Assembly: GCA_964246185.1 (NCBI GenBank)
Contig: CAXTPP010000002.1
Span: forward strand, 1-64,000
DNA length: 64,000 nucleotides
Direction of reading: 5' to 3'
Source: LMUY01 sp964246185
GTDB lineage: Bacteria; Pseudomonadota; Alphaproteobacteria; Acetobacterales; Acetobacteraceae
A program made the position numbers and the translations under genes. Position 1 is the stretch's first letter. Every line of letters begins with the position of its first letter. Shown here in pieces: positions 48,818 through 57,108 of this stretch. The notes beneath the pieces are model-generated. The model made no database searches. It was not told the origin of the DNA and saw nothing but the letters and a program-made list of their open reading frames with translations.

Positions 48818-49815
48818 GGCTGCCCGTGCACCAGGCTGACGAATATCTCCTCGAGCGAACTCTGATGGGTCTGCAGGTTCTTCACGTTGAGGCCCAGCAC
48901 GTCCAACTGCCGCATCAGCGCCGCGATCCCGTTGTCCTCGGCTTGCGCGTCGTAGCTGTAGGTCAGCTCGGCGCCGTCCGCCGCCATGGCCAGCCGCCAC
49001 GGCGCGAGCGCCTGCGGGACATAGGCAAGCCGCTCGCGCAGGGTGAACCTCAGCTGGGACGTGCCCAGCTTGGCCATCAGCGCCGCCTTGTCTTCCACCA
49101 GCACGATGCGCCCGCCGGACATTATGCCGATCCGGTCGGCCATCTGCTCGGCCTCCTCGATGTAGTGCGTGGTCAGCAGGATGGTGACGCCGGATGCGCG
49201 CAGCCGGCGCACCATCTCCCACATGTCCCGCCGCAACTCGACGTCCACCCCGGCGGTGGGCTCGTCCAGGAACAGGATGCGAGGCTCGTGCGACAGCGCC
49301 TTGGCGATCATGACCCGGCGCTTCATCCCCCCGGACAAGGTGATGATCTTGCTGTGGCGCTTGTCCCACAGGGAAAGCTCGCGCAGCACCTTCTCGAGAT
49401 AGGCGGGATCAGCGCTCTTGCCGAACAGCCCGCGGCTGTAGCGGACGGTGGCCAGCACGGTCTCGAACGCATCCGTCGCCAGCTCCTGCGGCACCAGGCC
49501 GATCTGGCTCCGGGCGGCCCGGTAGCTGGCCACCACGTCATGCCCGCCGGCCAGCACGGTGCCGCTGCTGGGGTTCACGATGCCGCAGACGATGCTGATC
49601 AGCGTCGTCTTGCCAGCGCCGTTCGGCCCCAGCAGGGCGAAAATCTCGCCGGCCCTGATATCGAGGTCGATGGGATGCAGGGCTTGGAAGCCGGACGCAT
49701 AGGTCTTTGTCACGCCCCTGATGGAGACGGCGGCTTGCGGGGACGGCGACCGAAGTCGCGGCGGCGCGGCCCCGTCAAGCTGTTCGGCGAGGAGGTCCTG
49801 GGTCATGCATCTCAC
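48814..49815 (-). CDS. ABC transporter ATP-binding protein (NodI/drug-exporter type)
   Basis: 333 residues from 49815; an ATG at 49806 is an alternative start. Walker A is FALLGPNGAGKTTLISIVCG, the ABC signature is ITLSGGMKRRVMIAKAL, and Walker B is ILFLDEPTAGVDVELRRDM. The C-terminal 90 residues are the accessory domain common in this exporter group. Its promoter lies in the 117-bp space shared with the divergent tetR gene, where a palindrome may bind TetR. Confidence 0.92.
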   Translation of the reverse strand: MRCMTQDLLAEQLDGAAPPRLRSPSPQAAVSIRGVTKTYASGFQALHPIDLDIRAGEIFALLGPNGAGKTTLISIVCGIVNPSSGTVLAGGHDVVASYRAARSQIGLVPQELATDAFETVLATVRYSRGLFGKSADPAYLEKVLRELSLWDKRHSKIITLSGGMKRRVMIAKALSHEPRILFLDEPTAGVDVELRRDMWEMVRRLRASGVTILLTTHYIEEAEQMADRIGIMSGGRIVLVEDKAALMAKLGTSQLRFTLRERLAYVPQALAPWRLAMAADGAELTYSYDAQAEDNGIAALMRQLDVLGLNVKNLQTHQSSLEEIFVSLVHGQP

Positions 49816-49910
49816 GATAAGAAAGGTCGGGCACGCCGAACATCGGGTGAACTGGCAACATTACCACCAGCCCCCTTGCCTCGCGCAATGGGGCAGGTTG
49901 AAGTTCTAAG

Positions 49911-49922
49911 ATGACCGGTCAT
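49911..49922. promoter_or_regulatory. Candidate TetR-family operator
   Basis: ATGACCGGTCAT is a perfect 12-bp palindrome ending 10 bases before the tetR GTG and about 95 bp upstream of the divergent ABC ATPase start. TetR-family regulators of efflux genes bind similar GACC-GGTC palindromes near their own start. Confidence 0.45.
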
Positions 49923-49932
49923 ATCATAAGGC

Positions 49933-50520
49933 GTGCTGAGGAATAATCCGACGGTTCGCGATCGCCTGTTGTGCGCCGGTGTGTCGGTGTTCAGCAAATC
50001 GGGCTTCAACGGGTCGAGCGTGCAGGACATCACCGACGCCGCAGGCGTGCCCAAGGGTTCTTTCTACAACCATTTCGACAGCAAGGAAGCGCTGGCCGCC
50101 GCGGCCGTCGGATACTTCTGGGAGGATAAAGCCAGCCAGGCTCTCGCCGTTCTGGACCAGGGCGACTTGGAGCCGTTGACCCGGTTGCGGCGCTACTTCG
50201 AGCAGGTCATCTTCGAGGTCAAGGCAAAAGACTTCACGTGTGGCTGCTTCGTCGGCAACATGACGGCCGAGCTGTCCGACCACAGCGCCGTCATCTCCGA
50301 CCAGCTCTCCATGATATACGCGAAATGGACCGGGCACGTCACCCGCTGCCTGGCGCAGGCGCAGGACGCTGGGAAGCTCCGGTCAGAAGCAGACCCGGCT
50401 GCCTTGGCGACCTTCGCCCTGAATGCCTGGGAGGGCGCCCTGCTGCGAGCCCGGGTGGCCAAGAGCAGCCGCCCGTTGGAACAATTCATCGAGACCCTGT
50501 TCACCCAACTTCTACACTGA
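49933..50520 (+). CDS. TetR-family transcriptional regulator
   Basis: 195 residues from GTG 49933. The helix-turn-helix is DITDAAGVPKGSFYNHFDSK (residues about 33-52), and the C-terminal ligand domain resembles the efflux repressors that start RDRLLCAGVSVFSKSGFNGSS. It stands 22 bp upstream of the RND adaptor gene in the same direction, so it probably represses its own operon and responds to a pump substrate. Confidence 0.93.
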   Translation: MLRNNPTVRDRLLCAGVSVFSKSGFNGSSVQDITDAAGVPKGSFYNHFDSKEALAAAAVGYFWEDKASQALAVLDQGDLEPLTRLRRYFEQVIFEVKAKDFTCGCFVGNMTAELSDHSAVISDQLSMIYAKWTGHVTRCLAQAQDAGKLRSEADPAALATFALNAWEGALLRARVAKSSRPLEQFIETLFTQLLH

Positions 50521-50542
50521 CCCTTTTTGCCGGAGAGTTGAG

Positions 50543-51766
50543 ATGAGCAGTCATTCAGAGCCGCTCCGCAGCGCGACGCCTTTCACCCGGCGCGAGTCGC
50601 CGGGCAGAAACGGCCGGACCCGGTTCGTCATCGCCGCTGCCGTGTTGCTGGCCCTGGCCGGCGGCAGCTTCTGGGCATTGGGCAGACACCAATCCGCGCC
50701 GGCGTCGGCAGCGGCAGCCCCGCCGCCGCCTTCCGTGACCGTCAGCCCGCCCTTGCAGCGGAACCTCGCGCAATCGACCGACTTCACCGGGCAGTTCTCC
50801 GCCGTGGACCAGGTCGATCTGCGCGCCCAGGTCAGCGGCTACCTGACGGAGATCCACTTCACCGACGGCCAGATCGTCCACAAGGGCGACCTGCTGTTCG
50901 TGATCGACCCGCGCCCCTACGCGATCCAGCTGCAGCAAGCGACGGCGCAATACCAGACGGCGGTGGCGGGGCTGGACCTCGCCAACAAGGAGGTTTCCCG
51001 CTCGGCCGTCCTGCACCGCGATGAATTCGCGTCCGGCGAGACGCTCGACCAGCGGACCCAGGTGCAGCAATCGGCCCTGGCCACCATCGAGCAAGCCAAG
51101 GCCGCGATCCGTTCGGCCCAGCTCAACCTCGACTTCACCCGCATCACTGCGCCCTTCACCGGCCGCATCGGCGCTCGCCTGGTGTCGCTCGGCAGCCTGA
51201 TCAGCGGCAGCGGCAGCACCAACCTGGCCAGCATCGTCTCGCTCGATCCGCTGCACCTCGATTTCGACATGAGCGAGGCCGACGCCCTGGCCTACCAGCG
51301 CTTCCTGGGCACCAGGCAACCGGGGCTCGACCGGTCCGTCAAGATCAGCCTCAGCGACGAGACCGGCTGGCAGCGGCGGGGCGACCTGGACTTCCTCGAC
51401 AACCAGGTGGACCGCAGCAGCGGCACCATGCACGCCAGGGCCACGGTGGCGAACCCCGACCTGCTGATCGCGCCGGGCCAGTTCGCCCGGCTGCAGCTGC
51501 CGATGTCGGCGCCGCGCCCCGTGCTGCTGGTGCCGGACGCAGCCCTGGTGACCGACCAGTCGCGCAAGATGCTCATGGTGGCTGCCGCGGACGGCACGGT
51601 CACGCCGAAGCCCGTCGAAATCGGGGCGCTGGAAGGCGACCATCTGCGGGTGATCACCAGCGGCCTGGCGCCCACCGACCAAGTCATCATCAACGGCCTG
51701 ATGCGGCTGCGGCCCGGCGCCAAGATCACCCCGCACGCCGGCTCCATCGACGTCGCTGCCCAATAG
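50543..51766 (+). CDS. RND efflux periplasmic adaptor (membrane fusion protein)
   Basis: 407 residues from ATG 50543, preceded by GGAG. An N-terminal membrane anchor (FVIAAAVLLALAGGSFWALG) precedes a Pro-rich spacer. The barrel-sandwich motifs are FSAVDQVDLRAQVSGYLTEI and HKGDLLFVIDPRPY. The hairpin helix is Gln/Ala-rich, and LDFTRITAPFTGRIGARLVS follows. AcrA/MexA family. It links the inner-membrane pump to an outer-membrane channel, whose gene is not in the window. Confidence 0.93.
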   Translation: MSSHSEPLRSATPFTRRESPGRNGRTRFVIAAAVLLALAGGSFWALGRHQSAPASAAAAPPPPSVTVSPPLQRNLAQSTDFTGQFSAVDQVDLRAQVSGYLTEIHFTDGQIVHKGDLLFVIDPRPYAIQLQQATAQYQTAVAGLDLANKEVSRSAVLHRDEFASGETLDQRTQVQQSALATIEQAKAAIRSAQLNLDFTRITAPFTGRIGARLVSLGSLISGSGSTNLASIVSLDPLHLDFDMSEADALAYQRFLGTRQPGLDRSVKISLSDETGWQRRGDLDFLDNQVDRSSGTMHARATVANPDLLIAPGQFARLQLPMSAPRPVLLVPDAALVTDQSRKMLMVAAADGTVTPKPVEIGALEGDHLRVITSGLAPTDQVIINGLMRLRPGAKITPHAGSIDVAAQ

Positions 51767-51778
51767 GGAAGCCTGGCC

Positions 51779-54700
51779 ATGCGCATCTCGCACTTCTTCA
51801 TCGACCACCCGATCTTCGCCTCGGTGCTGTCGCTGTTCATCACCATCGTCGGCGGCGTCGCCTACTTCACGCTGCCGGTCTCGCAGTACCCATCCATCGC
51901 GCCGCCGATCGTGCAGGTGACGGCAACCTACCCCGGCGCGTCGGCCGAGGTGCTCAGCCAGACGGTGGCGACGCCGATCGAGCAGCAGATCAACGGCGTC
52001 GAGAACATGCTGTACATCAGCAGCCAGGCGACCGGCGACGGCAAGCTCGTCATCTCCGTCACCTTCAAGCTCGGCACCAACCTCGACACGGCGCAGGTGC
52101 TGACGCAGAACCGCGTCGCCGTGGCGCTGCCCCGCCTGCCCGACGCGGTGCAGCGGCTCGGCGTCACGGTGATCAAAAGCTCGCCGGACCTGATGATGGT
52201 GATCCACCTCTCGTCGCCCGACCATTCGCGCGACCAGATCTACATGTCCAACTACGCGACGCTGCACGTGAAGGACACGCTGGCCCGGCAGGACGGCGTG
52301 GGCGACGTGCAGGTGTTCGGCGGGCGCGACTACTCCATGCGCATCTGGCTCGACCCGGACAAGGTCGCCGCCCACAACCTGACCGGCGGCGAGGTCGTGG
52401 CGGCGTTGCAGGCGCAGAACGTGCAGGTGTCGTCCGGCGTGCTCGGCCAGCCGCCGGTGCCGCAGCCCGGCGCATTCCAGCTGAACGTGCAGACCCAGGG
52501 CCGGCTGATCGACCCGGCGCAGTTCGGCAGCGTCATCGTCAAGACGGACGGCGCCGGCCGCGTCACCCGGGTCAGCGACATCGGCCGGGTGGAGCTGGGG
52601 GCGCAGGACTACGGCTCCAACGGCTACCTCGACGTGCTCGATGCCGTGCCGCTGATCGTCTTCCAGCAGCCCGGCTCCAATGCGCTGTCCACCGCGCGGC
52701 ACATCCACGCCGCGATGGAGGAGCTGTCCAAGCAGTTTCCCGAAGGACTGCGCTACGACATCGTCTACGACACCACGGTCTTCATCGCGCAGTCGGTGCA
52801 CGAGGTGCTGGTGACCATCCTGGAGGCGGTGGCGCTGGTGGTGGTGGTGGTCATCCTGTTCCTGCAAACCTGGCGCGCCTCCATCATCCCGATCGTGGCG
52901 ATCCCGGTCTCGCTGATCGGCACCTTCGCGGTGCTGGCCGCGCTCGGCTTCTCGCTGAACAACCTCTCGCTGTTCGGGCTGGTGCTGGCGGTCGGCATCG
53001 TGGTCGATGACGCGATTGTCGTGGTGGAGAACGTCGAGCGTAACCTGCGGCTCGGCATGTCGCCGCGCGAGGCTGCGCACCGCACCATGGACGAGGTCGG
53101 CGGCGCGCTGATCGCCATCGCGCTCACGCTGTGCGCGGTGTTCATCCCGTCGGCGTTCATCTCCGGCATCTCCGGCCAGTTCTTCCGCCAGTTCGCCGTG
53201 ACCATCGCCGCCTCCACGGTGATCTCCTGCTTCGTCTCGCTGACGCTCAGCCCCGCCCTGTGCGCCATCCTGTTCAAGCCGCATACGGCTCATTCCGGCC
53301 CATCCCGGCGGGGGCTGCTGGTGCGCCCCGTGGTGGCGTTCTTCGACGGCTTCAACCGCGGCTTCGAGTGGCTGTCGGTGCGCTTCGGCCTGCTGACGGC
53401 GCGGCTGATCCGCATGAGCGCGCTGATGCTGGTGGCCTATGCCGTGCTGATCGGCCTGACGGGCTGGCAGTTCAGCCGGGCGCCCACCGGGTTCATCCCG
53501 GAGCTGGACCAGGGTTACCTGATCACCGTCGTGCAGCTGCCGCCGGGCGCCTCGCTGGCGCGAACGGACGCCGTGGTGCGGCAGGCGGCGAAGATCATCC
53601 TGGACACGCCGGGCGTCGCGCACGCGGTCGGGTTCTCCGGGCTGGACGGCGCCACGCTCACCAACGCCTCCAACGCCGGGGCGATCTTCTCGCCGATGAA
53701 GCCGTTTGCCGAGCGCGATTCGCAGGGGCTGAGTGCCAACGTGGTCCTGGCTTCCCTGCGGCAGCGCCTGTCCGTGATCGAGGATGCGTTCATCATCACC
53801 ATCGCGCCGCCGCCGGTGGCGGGCATCGGCAACGCCGGCGGCTTCAAGATGCTGCTGCAGGACCAGGCGGGCCTCGGCCCGGCGGCGATGCAGGCGGCGG
53901 CGCAGAGCCTGGCCGCGGCAGCGAACGGGACGCCGGGCCTGGCGGGCGTGTTCAGCCCGTTCAGCGCCGGCACCCCCACCATCTACGCCGACATCGACCG
54001 GGTGAAGGCCGAGAAGCTCGGCGTGTCGCCGGACAAGGTGGCCGAGGCGTTGCAGGTGTTCATAGGCTCGGCCTACATCAACGACTTCAACTATCTCGGC
54101 CGCACCTACCAGGTGGTGGCGCAGGCCGACGGGAAGTTCCGCACGACGACCGCCGATATCGCCCGGCTCAAGACCCGCAATGCGGCGGGGGCCATGGTGC
54201 CGATCGGCTCGGTCGCGAGCTTCCGCGACGTGACGGGGCCATATCGCTTGCCGCGCTACGACCTGTTCCCGGCGGCCGAGGTGCAGGGCGGCACGCTGCC
54301 AGGCGTCTCCTCCGGTTATGGATTGGCTGCGATGGAGCGGCTGGCCAAGGCGACCCTGCCGGCGGGAATGGGGTTCGAGTGGACCGACCTCGCCTTCCAG
54401 CAGCGGCAGACGGGCAACACCACCCTTCTGATCTTCGCCGCCTCCGTGCTGTTCGTGTTCATGGTGCTGGCCGCCCAGTACGAGAGCTGGAGCCTGCCGC
54501 TGTCGGTAGTGCTGATCGTGCCGATGTGCCTGCTGGCGGCGGTGTCCGGGCTGCTGCTGCGCGGCATGAGCGTGGATATCCTGGCGCAGATCGGCTTCGT
54601 CGTGCTGGTCGGGCTGGCGTCGAAGAACGCGATCCTGATCGTGGAGTTCGCCAAGCAGGCACAGGACGCCGGGGCGACGGCGCCCGACGCCGCGGTGCAG

Positions 54701-54949
54701 GCGGCACGGACCCGGCTGCGCCCGATCCTGATGACCTCGTTCGCCTTCGTGCTCGGCGTGGTGCCGTTGGCCACGGCGACCGGGGCCGGCGCGGAGCTGC
54801 GCCAGTCGCTCGGAACGGCCGTGTTCTTCGGCATGCTCGGAGTGACCGGGTTCGGCCTCATGTTCACCCCGGTGTTCTACTCGGTGATCCAGCAGCTGTT
54901 CCGTGCCCGGCGTGCAGCCCCTCAAGCCGTGGTGCAAGCGGGAGAGTGA
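51779..54949 (+). CDS. RND multidrug efflux pump, inner-membrane permease (HAE1 family)
   Basis: 1056 residues, normal for AcrB/MexB-type pumps. Start MRISHFFIDHPIFASVLSLF; GVENMLYISSQATGDGKL and the TM4 region VGIVVDDAIVVVENVERNLR with the proton-relay aspartates are present. The second half repeats the fold (QIGFVVLVGLASKNAILIVEF). It exports drugs or other amphiphiles using the proton gradient. It ends 17 bp before repeat copy C. Confidence 0.96.
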   Translation: MRISHFFIDHPIFASVLSLFITIVGGVAYFTLPVSQYPSIAPPIVQVTATYPGASAEVLSQTVATPIEQQINGVENMLYISSQATGDGKLVISVTFKLGTNLDTAQVLTQNRVAVALPRLPDAVQRLGVTVIKSSPDLMMVIHLSSPDHSRDQIYMSNYATLHVKDTLARQDGVGDVQVFGGRDYSMRIWLDPDKVAAHNLTGGEVVAALQAQNVQVSSGVLGQPPVPQPGAFQLNVQTQGRLIDPAQFGSVIVKTDGAGRVTRVSDIGRVELGAQDYGSNGYLDVLDAVPLIVFQQPGSNALSTARHIHAAMEELSKQFPEGLRYDIVYDTTVFIAQSVHEVLVTILEAVALVVVVVILFLQTWRASIIPIVAIPVSLIGTFAVLAALGFSLNNLSLFGLVLAVGIVVDDAIVVVENVERNLRLGMSPREAAHRTMDEVGGALIAIALTLCAVFIPSAFISGISGQFFRQFAVTIAASTVISCFVSLTLSPALCAILFKPHTAHSGPSRRGLLVRPVVAFFDGFNRGFEWLSVRFGLLTARLIRMSALMLVAYAVLIGLTGWQFSRAPTGFIPELDQGYLITVVQLPPGASLARTDAVVRQAAKIILDTPGVAHAVGFSGLDGATLTNASNAGAIFSPMKPFAERDSQGLSANVVLASLRQRLSVIEDAFIITIAPPPVAGIGNAGGFKMLLQDQAGLGPAAMQAAAQSLAAAANGTPGLAGVFSPFSAGTPTIYADIDRVKAEKLGVSPDKVAEALQVFIGSAYINDFNYLGRTYQVVAQADGKFRTTTADIARLKTRNAAGAMVPIGSVASFRDVTGPYRLPRYDLFPAAEVQGGTLPGVSSGYGLAAMERLAKATLPAGMGFEWTDLAFQQRQTGNTTLLIFAASVLFVFMVLAAQYESWSLPLSVVLIVPMCLLAAVSGLLLRGMSVDILAQIGFVVLVGLASKNAILIVEFAKQAQDAGATAPDAAVQAARTRLRPILMTSFAFVLGVVPLATATGAGAELRQSLGTAVFFGMLGVTGFGLMFTPVFYSVIQQLFRARRAAPQAVVQAGE

Positions 54950-54965
54950 TCTCCTTGAAGGGAAC

Positions 54966-55086
54966 CGTCAAAGGCCAGAGGCTCCGCCAAAGGCAAAGCC
55001 TTCGGAATCCTATCGTTTAGTAAAACGGTTTCCAAAGACCCTGGGCTTTTGGCTGGTCTGGGCGGAGCCCAGCGTTGCTTTCCAAC
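54966..55086. repeat. Palindromic intergenic repeat, copy C
   Basis: AAGGCCAGAGGCTCCGCCAA opens the copy; the central part is shortened relative to A and B. TTTCCAAAGACCCTGGGCTT and GGTCTGGGCGGAGCCCAGC close it. About 90 bp further on, the IS1595-type element is inserted at TTTCCAAA. No gene lies between 54950 and 55174. Confidence 0.75.
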
Positions 55087-55166
55087 AAATTTGTCGACCA
55101 AAAATTAGGACATTGCAGCGGGGTGGCGGTAAACGCCATCAGTCACTGGCGTGCTTTGCTCCCACG

Positions 55167-55174
55167 TTTCCAAA
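55167..55174. repeat. Left 8-bp target site duplication
   Basis: TTTCCAAA, identical to 58728-58735. Eight-base duplications are normal for IS1595-family insertion. Confidence 0.9.
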
Positions 55175-55199
55175 GGCGATATTATACTTGCCAAACCCA
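55175..55199. repeat. Left terminal inverted repeat of the IS1595-type element
   Basis: 25 bp, GGCGATATTATACTTGCC followed by A and AACCCA. One mismatch to the right end. Confidence 0.9.
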
Positions 55200-55239
55200 C
55201 CCGCTAGGGATAGATTAGCTCCATAGACGGAGACAGCCG

Positions 55240-56145
55240 ATGGCCAGCGTTCTCAACCAGCCTTTCTTCCAGGACGAAGAAGCTGCTTACGTGAAGCTGG
55301 AAGGCATCATCTGGCCGCACGGCCCGGTCTGCCCGCACTGTGGTTCGACAGATCGCATGAAGAAAATGGGCGGCACTGCAACCCGTCCCGGCCTCTATAA
55401 GTGCTACGCCTGTCGCAAGCAGAGCCGGGTGACGGTCGGCACGGTGTTTGAGAGCAGCCACATCAAACTGCACGTCTGGTTGCAGGCCGCTTACCTGATG
55501 TGCAGCAGCAAGAAAGGCATCAGCAGCAACCAGTTTGCCCGCACGTTGGGCCTTACCGTCAAGTCCGCCTGGTTCCTGTCGCATCGCCTGCGCGAAGCCA
55601 TGACGGCAGGCACGCTGCCGCCGATGGGTGGCGAGGGCGCAGTTGTCGAGATTGATGAAACATTCATCGGCAAGAAGGCGGATCGTCCGGTTGCGCGGGG
55701 TTATGCTCACAAGCACGCAGTCCTGACTTTGGTGCAGCGTGGCGGCTCCGCCCGCAGCTTCCACGTCGATGGCACCAGCGCCGCCGATTTACTGCCTGTC
55801 ATCAAGGCGAATGTGCTGCCGGGCACGAGTGTGATGACGGACGAGGCCGGACAGTATGCTCACCTGAACAAGCTGTTTGCCGAGCATGGTTTCACGCGCC
55901 ATGGCCAGGGTGAATACGTCGTCGGCAACGTCCACACCAACACGGTGGAAGGCTTCTACAGCGTGTTCAAGCGCGGCATGAAGGGCGTCTATCAGCACTG
56001 CTCCGAGAAGCACCTTGCCCGCTACGTGACGGAATTTGATTTCCGCTACAATAACCGGGTTAAGTTGGGCGTGGATGATGCCGCGCGGACGGTCAATGCC
56101 CTGCGAGGTATCGTGGGCAAGCGATTAACCTACCGCATAGGCTGA
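55240..56145 (+). CDS. IS1595-family transposase
   Basis: 301 residues from ATG 55240, preceded by GGAG. An N-terminal zinc ribbon (CPHC near residue 31 and CYAC near 52) is followed by helix-turn-helix-like SSNQFARTLGLTVKSAWFLSHR. The DDE-type core then has EIDETFIGKK, MTDEAGQY and VHTNTVEGFYSVFKRGMKG. The catalytic residues are all present and no frameshift is seen, so it is probably active. Its 3' end overlaps the convergent methyltransferase gene by 21 bp. Confidence 0.95.
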   Translation: MASVLNQPFFQDEEAAYVKLEGIIWPHGPVCPHCGSTDRMKKMGGTATRPGLYKCYACRKQSRVTVGTVFESSHIKLHVWLQAAYLMCSSKKGISSNQFARTLGLTVKSAWFLSHRLREAMTAGTLPPMGGEGAVVEIDETFIGKKADRPVARGYAHKHAVLTLVQRGGSARSFHVDGTSAADLLPVIKANVLPGTSVMTDEAGQYAHLNKLFAEHGFTRHGQGEYVVGNVHTNTVEGFYSVFKRGMKGVYQHCSEKHLARYVTEFDFRYNNRVKLGVDDAARTVNALRGIVGKRLTYRIG

Positions 56146-57108
56146 CCCGCAAGCGCTAGGCCCTCGGTACTGCGGCCTGTTGACTTGTCGTTCACGAAGA
56201 GACTTAGGCATTTTCAGGTTTTTGGAAGCTACCAACAGCTCTGTGCCGATCCGTTTTTCGTGGACAGAGTAGTTTAGGTCAAATAGATACTGCCGATTGC
56301 CCTTGTAAAGCCTCCGTATCTGCGCGGCATCATCGTACGTGACTACCCAAGGTTGTTCTAGGGTTACAACCTTTGCCGCAAGCAATGCATGATCTTCTGG
56401 ATCATAGAAGCTTGTATAAAGATCGGACCCCTTGTTGAAGTATGGAGGATCAACGAACATCAGCGATGTTTTGGGAAGTTTGTTAGCAGCTACAGACAAG
56501 AATTTTACTGCATCAAGGTTCGTGAGATGTACCTGCTCCTCATATCGCTTAACCCGCGCGATACGCCTAAGCAGATCATCAACAGTATACCGGCAATTCA
56601 ATTTATACCTGCCATTCTGCTCTAAGCCGCCAATGACGCCTGCACCGGAAATAATACCCGAACGGTTTGTTCGATTCAGGAAGAAGGTTGAAAACCCTAG
56701 GACCAGTGTGTTGCTGTTATCGCCTCGCCGCTGAATGTCTCGCTGCCGAAGCCACTCATCGATTGTGACCGGCGTCTTTTCAATCAAGTTGATTAGCGCG
56801 TTGGTTTCCTCAAGAACACAATGCCAGAAAGCCCACACGGCTGGGTCTATGTCGTTTATATGGATATCTGCTACATGGCCTCCGTAGAGCAAGGCAAGCG
56901 CTAGGCCGCAGCCGCCCGCATAGGGCTCGGCGTACTGACCGCGCTCCAACCCGTTTGTCCTCAGAAGATCGGCAATCATCTCCAACAAACACGACTTTCC
57001 ACCAGGGTAGCGCAGTGGCGAGGTCGCTCGGGCCATTCTGAAATCCGATAAGGTAGTGGTACATTGGCGGAAGTAGCAGCTTGGCGCTTTGGCGGCCAGC
57101 TTTTTCAC
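56125..57108 (-). CDS. D12-class DNA adenine N6-methyltransferase (Dam-like), transposon cargo
   Basis: 327 residues from GTG 57108, which overlaps the upstream gene's stop (GTGA). ATG 57036 would give 303 residues starting MARATSPLRYPGGKS, nearer to the family norm. SAM motif I is PLRYPGGKS with YAEPYAGGCGLALALL; the catalytic motif IV is LMFVDPPYFNKGSDLY. The alpha-type motif order and the RYPGGK start match Dam/D12 enzymes, which methylate adenine N6, often in GATC or a related short site. The actual site is unknown. No cognate restriction endonuclease was recognised. It is more AT-rich than chromosomal neighbours. Confidence 0.9.
   Translation of the reverse strand: MKKLAAKAPSCYFRQCTTTLSDFRMARATSPLRYPGGKSCLLEMIADLLRTNGLERGQYAEPYAGGCGLALALLYGGHVADIHINDIDPAVWAFWHCVLEETNALINLIEKTPVTIDEWLRQRDIQRRGDNSNTLVLGFSTFFLNRTNRSGIISGAGVIGGLEQNGRYKLNCRYTVDDLLRRIARVKRYEEQVHLTNLDAVKFLSVAANKLPKTSLMFVDPPYFNKGSDLYTSFYDPEDHALLAAKVVTLEQPWVVTYDDAAQIRRLYKGNRQYLFDLNYSVHEKRIGTELLVASKNLKMPKSLRERQVNRPQYRGPSACGSAYAVG

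Noticed and set aside
50555..54937. Very long open frame (about 1460 codons) on the minus strand opposite the RND adaptor and pump
   Set aside because: Its composition is His/Arg/Ala-rich and low in real-protein character; it is the mirror frame of two certain RND genes in high-GC DNA.
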